A stretch of DNA of 21,534 bases, taken from a virus. The notes below the pieces were generated by a model. It was not told where the DNA came from. It did no database searches and saw nothing but the letters and a program-made list of their open reading frames with translations. The DNA lies in the IMG/VR virus record IMGVR_UViG_3300040807_000614, positions 1-21,534 of that record. The stretch is one strand, 5' to 3'. Made by a program: the position numbers and the translations under genes. Each line of letters begins with the position of its first letter. Positions within the stretch are counted from its first letter, which is position 1. Below are positions 13,427 to 19,392 of this stretch, one piece after another.

Positions 13427-14011
13427 CTATTGTGGTGTTTCAGGTGAAAGTACTGCTCCGTTTGAATAAGGAGCTGTACCAAAAACATAACTGTTTCCCC
13501 AAATCCAACTTGTCCTATTGTTGTTATAGTCTCTGTTCCAACTTGCGTTCGCGGTGTATAAAGTATATGAACCGTCGGTATATCGGTTAAACCAATTCCT
13601 TGGTAAAATACCTCTCATATAAATTACTTGAGAATAGTTTTGCTGATTTTTAAATGTTGTCCAAACTCGATAAAACGCAAGTATTGTTGCTCCTCGGTAA
13701 TTTGTTGGATTGATTGAACCCATCGCAGGAACAATCTCTCCGGTTGAATAACCATAGTTACGAATAAAGTTGGTGCCGATGAGAGCCTGACCACATACTA
13801 GATGCCAACCTCTATGTGTATTATAGAAGTCTGCCATATCAATTGTTCCGCTTGTAGGAACTGTTGTGTTATGTCCTGAACCGTAACTATGAACTCTCGT
13901 CGCATTAACACCGCCTCTATAGTATTCGGCCATGTCCGGACTACCACTCGCACCAAACTGGTTACGAATGTCATTCAAAGAAATTGTACCTGAACCTTGT
14001 AATCTACTCAA
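13427..14011 (-). CDS. Tail-fibre-like virion protein (194 aa)
   Basis: The N-terminal half carries two copies of a motif frequent in putative fibre/structural proteins of marine phages: SGTISLNDIRNQFG with PDMAEYYRGG (about 7-34), and VPTSGTIDMADFYNTHRG (51-68). The C-terminal half (70-194) is rich in Tyr, Asn, Trp and Gly, typical of beta-rich receptor-binding tips. The start is probably the TTG at 14011, which has GAGG nine bases upstream; no in-frame ATG precedes the first motif. A late-type box lies at 14033-14040. The short length suggests a fibre tip or a small adhesin that trimerises with another protein. Confidence 0.72.
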   Translation of the reverse strand: MSRLQGSGTISLNDIRNQFGASGSPDMAEYYRGGVNATRVHSYGSGHNTTVPTSGTIDMADFYNTHRGWHLVCGQALIGTNFIRNYGYSTGEIVPAMGSINPTNYRGATILAFYRVWTTFKNQQNYSQVIYMRGILPRNWFNRYTDGSYTLYTANASWNRDYNNNRTSWIWGNSYVFGTAPYSNGAVLSPETPQ

Positions 14012-14032
14012 TTGAATATACCTCTTTTGATA

Positions 14033-14040
14033 TATTTATC
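14033..14040 (-). promoter_or_regulatory. Candidate late promoter for the tail-fibre-like operon
   Basis: The minus strand reads GATAAATA, one base from the T4 late box TATAAATA, ending 21 bases before the TTG start at 14011 and overlapping the stop of the upstream gene. It sits where accessory genes change to a virion-type gene. Confidence 0.5.
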
Positions 14041-14251
14041 AATCAACGAGCAATTGGATTATTCCATTCTCCCAATTTTCTACAACGTCTCTTGCGTAAG
14101 ATTCACTTTTACCAGGAAGCTTCCTTGATTCTACTACTTGACCATTTTCCAATAAGTCCACAATATACATTGTATCTGGACCTCTTGAGCCTGATTCATT
14201 ATTACCCGTTACGGCTTCCCTACGAATATGTGCTTGTCGAGTTTTACTCAC
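14039..14251 (-). CDS. Small hypothetical protein (70 aa)
   Basis: Starts MSKTRQAHIRREAV with a basic N-terminus, then a Gly/Ser-rich loop and a compact segment YIVDLLENGQVVESRKLPGK, with a final helix (ARDVVENWENGII). The strand-turn-strand plus helix layout recalls small double-stranded-RNA-binding or DUF-type folds but is too short to assign. It overlaps the upstream membrane protein gene by 8 bases. No function recognised. Confidence 0.6.
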   Translation of the reverse strand: MSKTRQAHIRREAVTGNNESGSRGPDTMYIVDLLENGQVVESRKLPGKSESYARDVVENWENGIIQLLVD

Positions 14252-14426
14252 TTTCTTTCTCCAATTCAGATTTTAAAACAGGTACACCATGATGTGTATA
14301 CCCTATTACTTCATCTTTTTCAAATAGGTTATAAAAACTTACACCTATAATTCCAATCCATAAAACAACTCCACTCCATAATAAAAGCTTTGTTGATTCA
14401 TATGCTAATTTATCCAAAAACGACAT
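14244..14426 (-). CDS. Small single-pass membrane protein (60 aa)
   Basis: Starts MSFLDKLAYESTKLLLWSG, has one hydrophobic span (about 15-33, LLLWSGVVLWIGIIGVSFY), and a charged C-terminal tail (LKSELEKESE). I chose the ATG at 14426 with GGAAAAG upstream, because extending to 14504 would overlap the next gene by 95 bases and add a very basic stretch unlike the rest. It overlaps the upstream gene by 17 bases. No family recognised. Confidence 0.6.
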   Translation of the reverse strand: MSFLDKLAYESTKLLLWSGVVLWIGIIGVSFYNLFEKDEVIGYTHHGVPVLKSELEKESE

Positions 14427-14625
14427 TTGCTTTTCCAAGTTTATTACGTCTTTCCAATTCAATTTTGATTTTTCTTTTATCTCTTTTCTTTGTACTCGAA
14501 GCATTATACTTTTCTATTAAAGCCCCATTAGAATATACTTTAATATAATCATGAGTATATTCAAATGAAGGCCTTGCGGCTCCTCTTACAATCTTTCTTG
14601 CGCTTTGTCCTAATTTAACTGGCAT
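14410..14625 (-). CDS. Small basic conserved protein (71 aa)
   Basis: Starts MPVKLGQSARKIVRG, continues with YTHDYIKVYSNGALIEKYN and ends in a very basic helix (KKRDKRKIKIELERRNKLG). The MPVKL...KIVRG and YTH-YIK elements resemble a conserved hypothetical of marine T4-like phages. The charge suggests nucleic-acid binding, unproven. A strong AAGGAG ribosome site precedes the ATG and overlaps the end of the upstream gene. Confidence 0.72.
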   Translation of the reverse strand: MPVKLGQSARKIVRGAARPSFEYTHDYIKVYSNGALIEKYNASSTKKRDKRKIKIELERRNKLGKANVVFG

Positions 14626-14908
14626 CTATTCTCCTTACTGCTTCAATAATCCTATCCGCACAGGGATCATTGAGATAACCATAAATTCCTGGGTCGGCTT
14701 GGTCATAGTCATCTAATATTTTTAATACTTCTTCGTAGGGCGGATCCTCGAAGTCTCCATCTTTGTTTATTATCGCAAGCTCCCAAAGTCCTTTCTTATA
14801 ACCATAAGAACCTGGAAATTTAACTAATGAAATTATATATCCATTCTCAAAGTTAAATTCTTTACGTACCCCACCATACCAAGATTGTGATTTAGGCCAC
14901 TTCGCCAC
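14615..14908 (-). CDS. Conserved hypothetical protein (97 aa)
   Basis: Starts MAKWPKSQSWYGG, then a predicted beta domain FENGYIISLVKFPGSYGYKKG with LWELAIINKDGDF, followed by helical ILDDYDQADPGI and RIIEAVRRIDAS. The NGY...PGSYG...GLWELA pattern is one I recognise from small unannotated proteins of marine T4-like phages. It overlaps the upstream gene by 17 bases and is part of the accessory cluster. Function unknown. Confidence 0.72.
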   Translation of the reverse strand: MAKWPKSQSWYGGVRKEFNFENGYIISLVKFPGSYGYKKGLWELAIINKDGDFEDPPYEEVLKILDDYDQADPGIYGYLNDPCADRIIEAVRRIDAS

Positions 14909-15182
14909 TTGCTGCTCCTGAAGGATAACCTTCCTCCCATGATATAACTGTATTTAACCTAAAAGATCTCCACGCTTCTTTATCAATTGCCCATGCGGCA
15001 ACATGATCTGAATCTGCGCTAAAATCTTTAATGATTGTTTTTACAGAATGTTCTTCAAGTACATCTGGGTTCAATGTACATGGCATAATACGAATCTCTT
15101 CAGTATTAATCTTTTTAAATACAACCGTCACAACACCTTTCTTTAAAGCGTTAATCAAATTTTGTGTTTCTGTTTTTTCCAT
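14892..15182 (-). CDS. DUF2693-like small phage protein (96 aa)
   Basis: The N-terminal helix LINALKKG leads into VVTVVFKKINTEEIRIMPCTLN, the shape of the phage SH3-like DUF2693 family (a short strand, a Thr/Glu turn, then R-x-M-x-CTLN). A C-terminal segment HVAAWAIDKEAWRSFRLNTVI resembles the 'D-x-x-WRSFR' end common in phage versions. The second of two adjacent ATGs (15182) is favoured because AGGAG is six bases upstream. Its start lies 14 bases from the 3' end of the Arg tRNA gene. Function unknown; possibly a regulatory binding module. Confidence 0.72.
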   Translation of the reverse strand: MEKTETQNLINALKKGVVTVVFKKINTEEIRIMPCTLNPDVLEEHSVKTIIKDFSADSDHVAAWAIDKEAWRSFRLNTVISWEEGYPSGAASGEVA

Positions 15183-15195
15183 CATATACTCCTGT

Positions 15196-15270
15196 TGGCG
15201 CCCCCGAAAGGAATCGAACCTCTAGTTGTCGGTTCGTAGCCGACTGTTTTATCCGTTAAACTACGAGGGC
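15196..15270 (-). tRNA. tRNA-Arg (anticodon ACG), CCA encoded
   Basis: Acceptor stem GCCCTCG/CGGGGGC (one T-G pair), anticodon stem GTCGG/CCGAC with loop CTACGAA (anticodon ACG, reads CGT), T arm GAGGT TCGATTC, discriminator G, and an encoded CCA at 15198-15196. Its 5' end directly abuts the TGA stop of the membrane protein gene at 15271, so the two are likely processed from one transcript. Confidence 0.93.
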
Positions 15271-15555
15271 TCATAATAAATTAGACCACCACTGCATCCA
15301 CCATTGACCGTGATCTCTTACGATACCAATAGCCAATATAACAAACGCAGCTCCATTCAAAAGAATAAGTGCTCGGTCTTCCCAAAGCAAACTTACCCAT
15401 AACCATAAACCTATTCCAAAAAAGCTAAAATATAAATCAAGCAAATGGAACTCTGACCCTGCTGACCTAAAAATAATTGCTGATAATACTAAAACGGATG
15501 CTACCCACTTTACGTACCAATCAATTTTTCTTTCACCTTTTTCAGAACGAATCAT
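15271..15555 (-). CDS. Multi-pass membrane protein (94 aa)
   Basis: A charged start (MIRSEKGERKIDWYVKW) is followed by three hydrophobic segments (about 16-30, 38-58 and 64-79) and a Trp-rich end (GQWWMQWWSNLL). The ERKIDWYVKW...SV pattern matches small conserved membrane proteins of marine phages and bacteria; function unknown, with no transport signature. It overlaps the upstream gene as TAATG, and its stop is immediately next to the Arg tRNA. Confidence 0.78.
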   Translation of the reverse strand: MIRSEKGERKIDWYVKWVASVLVLSAIIFRSAGSEFHLLDLYFSFFGIGLWLWVSLLWEDRALILLNGAAFVILAIGIVRDHGQWWMQWWSNLL

Positions 15556-15722
15556 TAACCTATCTCAACTTCTTCAATAATATTTTCTGTTGGCATATCA
15601 ACAATATATCCATCAAGTCTACGGACGTATGTTCGTCCGCCTTCTACTTTTTCAATTGTTCCAGCAACTTCGAGTGTTTGTTCTTCATGCAACTCGTGTG
15701 CATACGTTATTTTCTTTTTCAT
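15555..15722 (-). CDS. Small hypothetical beta-rich protein (55 aa)
   Basis: Starts MKKKITYAHELHEEQ and continues with strands LEVAGTIEKVEGGRTYVRRLDGYIVDMP, probably a small barrel of the SH3/KOW-like kind. I chose the ATG at 15722 with AAAGGA upstream; it overlaps the stop of the HAD enzyme as ATGA. Extending to 15755 would add residues without a ribosome site. No function recognised. Confidence 0.68.
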   Translation of the reverse strand: MKKKITYAHELHEEQTLEVAGTIEKVEGGRTYVRRLDGYIVDMPTENIIEEVEIG

Positions 15723-16426
15723 AATTCCTTTAACCTCTCCCAGGTGTCTTGCCAAGATTCAACAGGATGGTTCCATCCCATCTTACCTAAGTCAATTACT
15801 AATGCAAGTGGATAATCATTTCCACCATAAGCCATTCTATCTCCGAAGAAATGAATAAACTCATATTCTTTATTTAGGATTTTAGCCACTTGTGACTTAT
15901 CATTACCTCTAGGAATAATATCAATACTTATCTGTCCACCGATACTTGCGTGTACTGCTGGATATAGACGATTAATATCTTCTACGATTTGATGTCTTTC
16001 CTTATTCCTTGAATCCCAATCATAATATTGTTGTCTTTGTTGTTCATTTGCATTACGACCAACGACAGAGAAATTAATCATACCTGTTCTAATCTCTAAA
16101 TGATCTCCTGCCTTAATTGGATATTTGCTTCTATGAACAAACTGAGTTAAGTAATGTTTAAATTCATAATCAGGAGTATAGTCATTTTTACTAACACGCC
16201 TATTCTTCTCCCAATACTCGTTTCCATTGCAGTGCCAGACTCCCTTGACAGACTCGTATAAATTTGGACCTATTTGTTCAAAGGTCTTTTGTCTGTCGGA
16301 TCCAGTGACGAAATAGACGTCATTGTTTTTCGCAAATTCAATCATATAGGATTCAAATTCAGAGTCAATAGGTTTCCGTGAATCTGTCAATGTTCCGTCT
16401 ACATCAAATACAAATACTTCTTTCAT
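15719..16426 (-). CDS. Phosphomannomutase-like HAD enzyme (235 aa)
   Basis: HAD-superfamily enzyme with the signature order of eukaryotic-type phosphomannomutase (PMM), which interconverts mannose-6-P and mannose-1-P. Motif I is FDVDGTLTDSR (7-17) with nucleophile Asp8 and acid/base Asp10; GSDRQK is at 42-47; the cap domain has EIRTGMINFSVVGR (111-124) and SIGGQISIDIIPRGNDKS (161-178); FFGDRMAYGGND (193-204) is the metal-binding end. Length is close to PMM (about 245). The alternative is a sugar phosphatase of the same HAD IIB clade. The product could feed GDP-mannose-type sugars for host-surface or DNA modification, but no partner enzyme is present here. The Thr tRNA lies 13 bases upstream. 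Confidence 0.82.
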   Translation of the reverse strand: MKEVFVFDVDGTLTDSRKPIDSEFESYMIEFAKNNDVYFVTGSDRQKTFEQIGPNLYESVKGVWHCNGNEYWEKNRRVSKNDYTPDYEFKHYLTQFVHRSKYPIKAGDHLEIRTGMINFSVVGRNANEQQRQQYYDWDSRNKERHQIVEDINRLYPAVHASIGGQISIDIIPRGNDKSQVAKILNKEYEFIHFFGDRMAYGGNDYPLALVIDLGKMGWNHPVESWQDTWERLKEL

Positions 16427-16439
16427 AACGTTTCCAATA

Positions 16440-16515
16440 TGGTGCCGGATGCAAGAATCGAACTCGCGACCTTCTCATTACAAGTGAGCTGCTCTACCTG
16501 CTGAGCTAATCCGGC
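16440..16515 (-). tRNA. tRNA-Thr (anticodon TGT), CCA encoded
   Basis: Acceptor stem GCCGGAT/ATCCGGC, D arm GCTC/GAGC, anticodon loop CTTGTAA (anticodon TGT, reads ACA), T arm GCGAG/CTTGC around TTCGATT, discriminator A and encoded CCA. The first ten bases coincide with the end of the 56-aa gene upstream, whose TAG stop lies in the tRNA. Confidence 0.93.
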
Positions 16516-16676
16516 AGTTGTTCCTCAACAAGTTTCTTTACTTGTTCAAATTTATACCACAGACCACTATACATTGTTTCTCTACCGTCAGGCCAATTCA
16601 CAATGTACCTTTTATAACCGTAAGGTCGTTCAGAAAAGATTCTGATATCACCGTATGATTCTTCTAACAATCTCAT
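16506..16676 (-). CDS. Small hypothetical protein ending inside tRNA-Thr (56 aa)
   Basis: Starts MRLLEESYGDIRIFSERPYG, then RYIVNWPDGRETMYSG and a basic helix YKFEQVKKLVEEQL. Its ATG overlaps the upstream stop as ATGA, which supports it as a real gene. The last codons (CTG CCG GAT TAG) are read through the 5' acceptor strand of the Thr tRNA, with the stop at tRNA positions 8-10. No family recognised. Confidence 0.65.
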   Translation of the reverse strand: MRLLEESYGDIRIFSERPYGYKRYIVNWPDGRETMYSGLWYKFEQVKKLVEEQLPD

Positions 16677-16885
16677 ATGTACGTTTCAATTACAGGCTTT
16701 GGCATTTTATTAAATACATAGTCAGCGTAATCCTTATACATTCGCAGCATCACTTCGTTTTCTTGTGCTGCTGACTGTAGCCTACGACTATTATTCTTTC
16801 CTCTTGTCCAAACTGAATGGTCGTCTGAATATTCATAATACCAATCATGACTTTGTAGTTCTTTAAAGTATTCTACTAAGTTCAT
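16673..16885 (-). CDS. Conserved small protein (70 aa)
   Basis: MNLVEYFKELQSHDWYYEYSDDHSVWTRG shows the HDW-x-Y-x-YSDDH-x-VW-x-RG pattern, which I recognise from short conserved proteins of marine T4-like phages. It continues with a helix ending LRMYKDYADYVFNKMP. Function unknown. It overlaps its neighbours on both sides (ATGA downstream, about 23 bases upstream). Confidence 0.75.
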   Translation of the reverse strand: MNLVEYFKELQSHDWYYEYSDDHSVWTRGKNNSRRLQSAAQENEVMLRMYKDYADYVFNKMPKPVIETYI

Positions 16886-17006
16886 TGTTTATTCCCTTAT
16901 GTTTAGTATAACCACGGCTTGCTGCCTTCTTACGATCTTTGTGCGTAGCAGGCTTATTGAACTTATTACAGTTCTTCGCTACTGGATTTGATTTGTTCCT
17001 TTCCAT
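16863..17006 (-). CDS. Very small basic protein (47 aa)
   Basis: Starts MERNKSNPVAKNCNKFNKPA and continues THKDRKKAASRGYTKHKG. The NPVAKN...FNKP-ATHKDRKK pattern recurs in very short proteins of marine T4-like phages, which supports this gene despite its size. It is Lys/Arg-rich and probably nucleic-acid associated. It overlaps the upstream gene by 41 bases and the downstream one by 23, with AGAAAAAATGGAAAGG around the start and no strong ribosome site, so coupling is likely. Confidence 0.65.
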   Translation of the reverse strand: MERNKSNPVAKNCNKFNKPATHKDRKKAASRGYTKHKGINNELSRIL

Positions 17007-17151
17007 TTTTTCTAAACCTTTTGTTATAACCTTTCTTAATACTTTTAGTAACGCCTGATTTAGTCAAGTATATATACCACTTGCGACATTTAGTTAGAGC
17101 ATCGTATTCTGCTCCGCCTTTTAGAGGTATTCTTTCTTTCTTCTTAGACAT
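16966..17151 (-). CDS. Small basic conserved protein (61 aa)
   Basis: MSKKKERIPLKGGAEYDAL followed by a helix CRKWYIYLTKSGVTKSIKKGYNKRFRK. The KKERIPLKGGAEYDAL and KRGYNKRFR elements match conserved short proteins of marine T4-like phages. It is highly basic. It is the first gene after the sigma70-type promoter at 17188-17216, with AAGG upstream of the ATG, so it is probably early. Confidence 0.7.
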   Translation of the reverse strand: MSKKKERIPLKGGAEYDALTKCRKWYIYLTKSGVTKSIKKGYNKRFRKNGKEQIKSSSEEL

Positions 17152-17187
17152 TACCTTTTATCTAAACCTTTGTATAAAAACATATTT

Positions 17188-17216
17188 ATTATAACATACT
17201 TTATTAAGAATGTCAA
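17188..17216 (-). promoter_or_regulatory. Consensus sigma70 promoter for the 17151-16440 genes
   Basis: Minus strand TTGACA (17216-17211), exactly 17 bases, TATAAT (17193-17188). The same stretch also reads AATAAATA (17190-17183), one base from the late box, so late use is possible too. It lies in the 68-base gap between the genes at 17220 and 17151. Confidence 0.9.
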
Positions 17217-17219
17217 TCT

Positions 17220-17666
17220 TTAGTCCCATAGGGATTCAAAATATTTGCCAAATAAACGAAAGCCATTACTTATTCGTTCTTGTTCTATACGAAATGAGTC
17301 GTCAAACGGATTGTATCGCATAAACACTTCCTCTAGATTTACCTTACAATCAAATGCATATATCATTTCGTCTAAAATCCAATTCCACCTTTGTTCGTAT
17401 TGGCCCCAAAATAATTCGTCTTGCTCTTTACTGCTAAAAAAATCACGCTGAATTGCTTCGTTGTCAGGGGTTCCTTGTTTAGGCAGATGTGGAACATCTT
17501 CATCGTCAACTATGGGTGAACCGTGTGTAGTCTCTTTTAGCTGTTTGAGCATAGGTAAAATAATAGGAGCAAGTGTATGGTCTATGGACCAAGTATCAAA
17601 GTCGTCTATACGAACATTAATTGTCTGGTCGCCATCAACGTTGTAATTAGATATTTCGACTTTCAT
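17220..17666 (-). CDS. Conserved T4-like marine phage protein (148 aa)
   Basis: An acidic protein: MKVEISNYN, then NVRIDDFDTWSIDHTLAPIILPMLKQLKE, HGSPIVDDEDVP, a helical RWNWILDEMIYAFDCKV, and the end RISNGFRLFGKYFESLWD. This combination (RID-DTW, LPMLKQLKE, DEDVP, ISNGFRLFGKYF) is one I recognise as a widespread conserved hypothetical of cyanophages and other marine T4-like phages. Role unknown; no catalytic motif. It overlaps the 51-aa gene upstream by 20 bases. Confidence 0.85.
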   Translation of the reverse strand: MKVEISNYNVDGDQTINVRIDDFDTWSIDHTLAPIILPMLKQLKETTHGSPIVDDEDVPHLPKQGTPDNEAIQRDFFSSKEQDELFWGQYEQRWNWILDEMIYAFDCKVNLEEVFMRYNPFDDSFRIEQERISNGFRLFGKYFESLWD

Positions 17667-17802
17667 ATATTTCTAAACCTTTTTTAATTGCATCCAATAA
17701 AGCAGATTGAAGTAGTGCTGTAAGGACTTCATTGTCCATATCAATCTGCAGTGTTGCACTACCATCTTCGTGTTCCGTTACTTCTGTTACTACAATATCC
17801 AT
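17647..17802 (-). CDS. Very small acidic protein (51 aa)
   Basis: MDIVVTEVTEHEDGSATLQI is followed by DMDNEVLTALLQSALLDAIKKGLE, a strand-turn-strand plus helix. The EHEDGSAT turn and LLQ-ALL-AI-KG helix resemble conserved tiny proteins of marine T4-like phages. Its ATG overlaps the upstream stop as ATGA. Function unknown. Confidence 0.7.
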   Translation of the reverse strand: MDIVVTEVTEHEDGSATLQIDMDNEVLTALLQSALLDAIKKGLEIYESRNI

Positions 17803-18017
17803 CAGTAGTGTTCTATTCCTAAATGTTCGCCTTCACTAAAATGATAGCCCATTGATATCATAAATTTTTCTAATACTTCAATCATATCATCTTTGCTCAA
17901 ATCTTTTTCCATTACGTCAATGGTGATTCGTGTATTAGTTGAACTTTTATCTTCGTATGGATTGCATATCAATTGAATATAAGGTTTCTCTTCTGCGGGT
18001 TTATGATCCCAAGTCAT
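17802..18017 (-). CDS. Small hypothetical protein (71 aa)
   Basis: MTWDHKPAEEKPYIQLICNPYEDKSSTNTRITIDVMEKDLSKDDMIEVLEKFMISMGYHF: two strands followed by a helix that carries an acidic face. The pattern SKDDMIEVLEKFMISMGY is like the 'sR-dlle-fe-FLraaGy' end of small phage proteins. Gene order (this gene, the 51-aa gene, then the 148-aa gene) is tightly coupled. No assigned function. Confidence 0.68.
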   Translation of the reverse strand: MTWDHKPAEEKPYIQLICNPYEDKSSTNTRITIDVMEKDLSKDDMIEVLEKFMISMGYHFSEGEHLGIEHY

Positions 18018-18049
18018 TATTATTATCCTGTATAGTTAATGTTACTGGG

Positions 18050-18120
18050 CAGACCAGCACGGAGTTGAACCGCAATTTTCAGTTTTGGAGACTGACGTAA
18101 TACCATTATACCACTGACCT
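18050..18120 (-). tRNA. tRNA-Trp (anticodon CCA), no encoded CCA end
   Basis: Acceptor AGGTCAG/CTGGTCT with two wobble pairs, anticodon stem TCAGT/ACTGA with loop CTCCAAA (anticodon CCA, reads TGG), T stem TGCGG/CCGTG around TTCAACT. The 3' end is G then CCC rather than CCA, so the host enzyme would need to finish it. Its T loop TTCAACT departs from the usual TTCGANT. Confidence 0.82.
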
Positions 18121-18127
18121 ATAAATT

Positions 18128-18204
18128 TGGCACGCCCACCAGGACTCGAACCTGGAACCTACAACTTAGAAGGCTGTTGCTCTATCCAATTGAGCTATGA
18201 GCGC
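18128..18204 (-). tRNA. tRNA-Arg (anticodon TCT), CCA encoded
   Basis: Acceptor GCGCTCA/TGGGCGT, D arm GCTC/GAGC, anticodon stem ACAGC/GTTGT with loop CTTCTAA (anticodon TCT, reads AGA), T arm CCAGG/CCTGG around TTCGAGT, discriminator G and encoded CCA. AGA is a common codon in AT-rich phage genes. Only 7 bases separate it from the Trp tRNA. Confidence 0.94.
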
Positions 18205-18215
18205 ATTTCCAAATA

Positions 18216-18641
18216 CTAACTCTGTTCAAACTCATTCATATATTCAATCATGAGTTTCTTCTGTAACCTTCGAGCCTCTTTTTCCCAAGGCTGTTCCCAA
18301 TACGCAGTTTCGGTGTGGTCCTTACCTTTCCAATACTGTAAATTTTCTGTAAGCTCCTTACGAGCAAACTGTTTCACATGAACTAATTCATGAGCTAATG
18401 TCGACATCCAATTCCCATACAATGCGACATCAATAATAAAATTTCTCGGATCCACCGACTCGCAAAGTCCTTCACTGTGGGAGTTGTCTAAAAAGAGCTT
18501 GTGATGGAACTTAATATGAATGTTGGTACGGAGTCGATTTATACCAAGTTCTTTTGTAAAGAACTTGACTGCCATCAAGGCCTGTGCCTGTAAATTCATA
18601 TCTAACTGCCCGTCGCGAGGACCCGAGAAACAAACTTGCAT
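18216..18641 (-). CDS. HExxH zinc metallopeptidase-like protein (141 aa)
   Basis: The zinc-binding HELVH is at residues 84-88 in STLAHELVHVKQFARKEL, and EQPWEKEA (116-123) downstream holds the probable third ligand Glu. This arrangement recalls SprT-like and related small phage metallopeptidases, conserved in marine T4-like phages. The N-terminus MQVCFSGPRDGQL is compact and no signal peptide is present, so action is cytoplasmic or in the virion. The ATG at 18641 has only a weak TTGGA upstream; Met15 is an alternative. Substrate unknown. Confidence 0.75.
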   Translation of the reverse strand: MQVCFSGPRDGQLDMNLQAQALMAVKFFTKELGINRLRTNIHIKFHHKLFLDNSHSEGLCESVDPRNFIIDVALYGNWMSTLAHELVHVKQFARKELTENLQYWKGKDHTETAYWEQPWEKEARRLQKKLMIEYMNEFEQS

Positions 18642-18644
18642 ATT

Positions 18645-18797
18645 TTATAATCCAAAAATTAAAAATAATATTAATAGAGAGAACAGCAAAAATGTGTTTT
18701 CCCAAACTGTCTCCGCAAGCCATAAACAAATCTTAATGACTGCGAAGAAACAAATGGCTACTACGAGAGCAGCCGCAAAAAACCAGATTAGTTCCAC
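18645..18797 (-). CDS. Small two-span membrane protein with GTG start (50 aa)
   Basis: The frame from a GTG at 18797 encodes MELIWFFAAALVVAICFFAV (first span), a short loop with WLAETVWENT, then FLLFSLLILFLIFGL (second span). A GGAGGG sequence lies 11 bases upstream, inside the end of the previous gene, which it overlaps by 10 bases. It fills the gap between two minus-strand genes, and its stop is 3 bases before the next ATG. Two spans and 50 residues would suit a holin-like or membrane-regulatory peptide; no family recognised. Confidence 0.5.
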   Translation of the reverse strand: MELIWFFAAALVVAICFFAVIKICLWLAETVWENTFLLFSLLILFLIFGL

Positions 18798-19027
18798 TCT
18801 GGGTCGAACCCTCCTTCGTTATACGTTGGAGTCAATCCTAGCTCAATGGCTGGGTCAAACTTGTCGTCAGAATATAACGCAAAGTCTTTCATTTTCGCAA
18901 GCTTAGCAGCAGCACGTTCGTTCTTAGCGTTTTCTCGTGCTTCGGCAGTTGCCATTTCCTTTTGGTACTTTACCTTTTCCTTTTCTAGGAATTTCTTAAT
19001 TTGTTCAAATGTCATTGACTTACTCAT
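18788..19027 (-). CDS. Small coiled-coil protein (79 aa)
   Basis: A charged, Ala/Lys/Glu-rich helix dominates (FEQIKKFLEKEKVKYQKEMA through KNERAAAKLAKMKDF), followed by an acidic, Pro/Gly end (YNEGGFDPEWN). The ATG at 19027 overlaps the upstream stop as TAATG. Probably a helical binding protein; function unknown. Confidence 0.68.
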   Translation of the reverse strand: MSKSMTFEQIKKFLEKEKVKYQKEMATAEARENAKNERAAAKLAKMKDFALYSDDKFDPAIELGLTPTYNEGGFDPEWN

Positions 19028-19359
19028 TACGCAGCCTCCATTTCATTTTCAAAGTATTCATTAACATAAGCAGATACAATCTTTGAAGTACCACCGATAT
19101 GCCATCTGTATTCTTTGTTAGACATTGCTTCATAACCACCGTCGTAATCTTTCCAATTGTAAATTGTAAAAGGACGGATAGCATTGTGGTCAAAATCTTC
19201 GATATTCATTTCCCACTCAATATCGACCTTACCGTCACCAGAGGTTTCAGTACATTGTGGATGACCAAAGACCTTGACTAGGTCTGCGTAAGATGCCTCA
19301 ATATAGCCTTGAAGCGAGGTGGACACGAATGTTGTCCTTGGTTTGATTTCATAATTCAT
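19027..19359 (-). CDS. Conserved phage protein (110 aa)
   Basis: Starts MNYEIKPRTTFVSTSLQGYIEASYADLVKVFGHPQC and continues DGKVDIEWEMNIEDF, then FTIYNWKDYDG, and YRWHIGGTSKIVSAYVNEYF. The order GYIxxxYxDLVxxFGxP, K-V-x-x-EW, TIY-WK, W-IGG is one I recognise as a widespread small phage protein of unknown function. I chose the ATG at 19359 because GGGAG is five bases upstream; an in-frame start at 19380 precedes that site. First gene after the promoter at 19393-19421. Confidence 0.78.
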   Translation of the reverse strand: MNYEIKPRTTFVSTSLQGYIEASYADLVKVFGHPQCTETSGDGKVDIEWEMNIEDFDHNAIRPFTIYNWKDYDGGYEAMSNKEYRWHIGGTSKIVSAYVNEYFENEMEAA

Positions 19360-19392
19360 AACAACTCCCATTGTTTTCAAATTTCAGATTAT

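Noticed and set aside
16245-16262. TTGACA followed closely by TATAAA on the plus strand
   Set aside because: The spacing is only six bases and it lies inside the HAD gene on the opposite strand, with no plus-strand gene to serve.
18511-18729. A 72-codon minus-strand frame overlapping the metallopeptidase-like gene
   Set aside because: It overlaps the start of a motif-bearing gene, and the GTG-start two-span frame explains the gap better.
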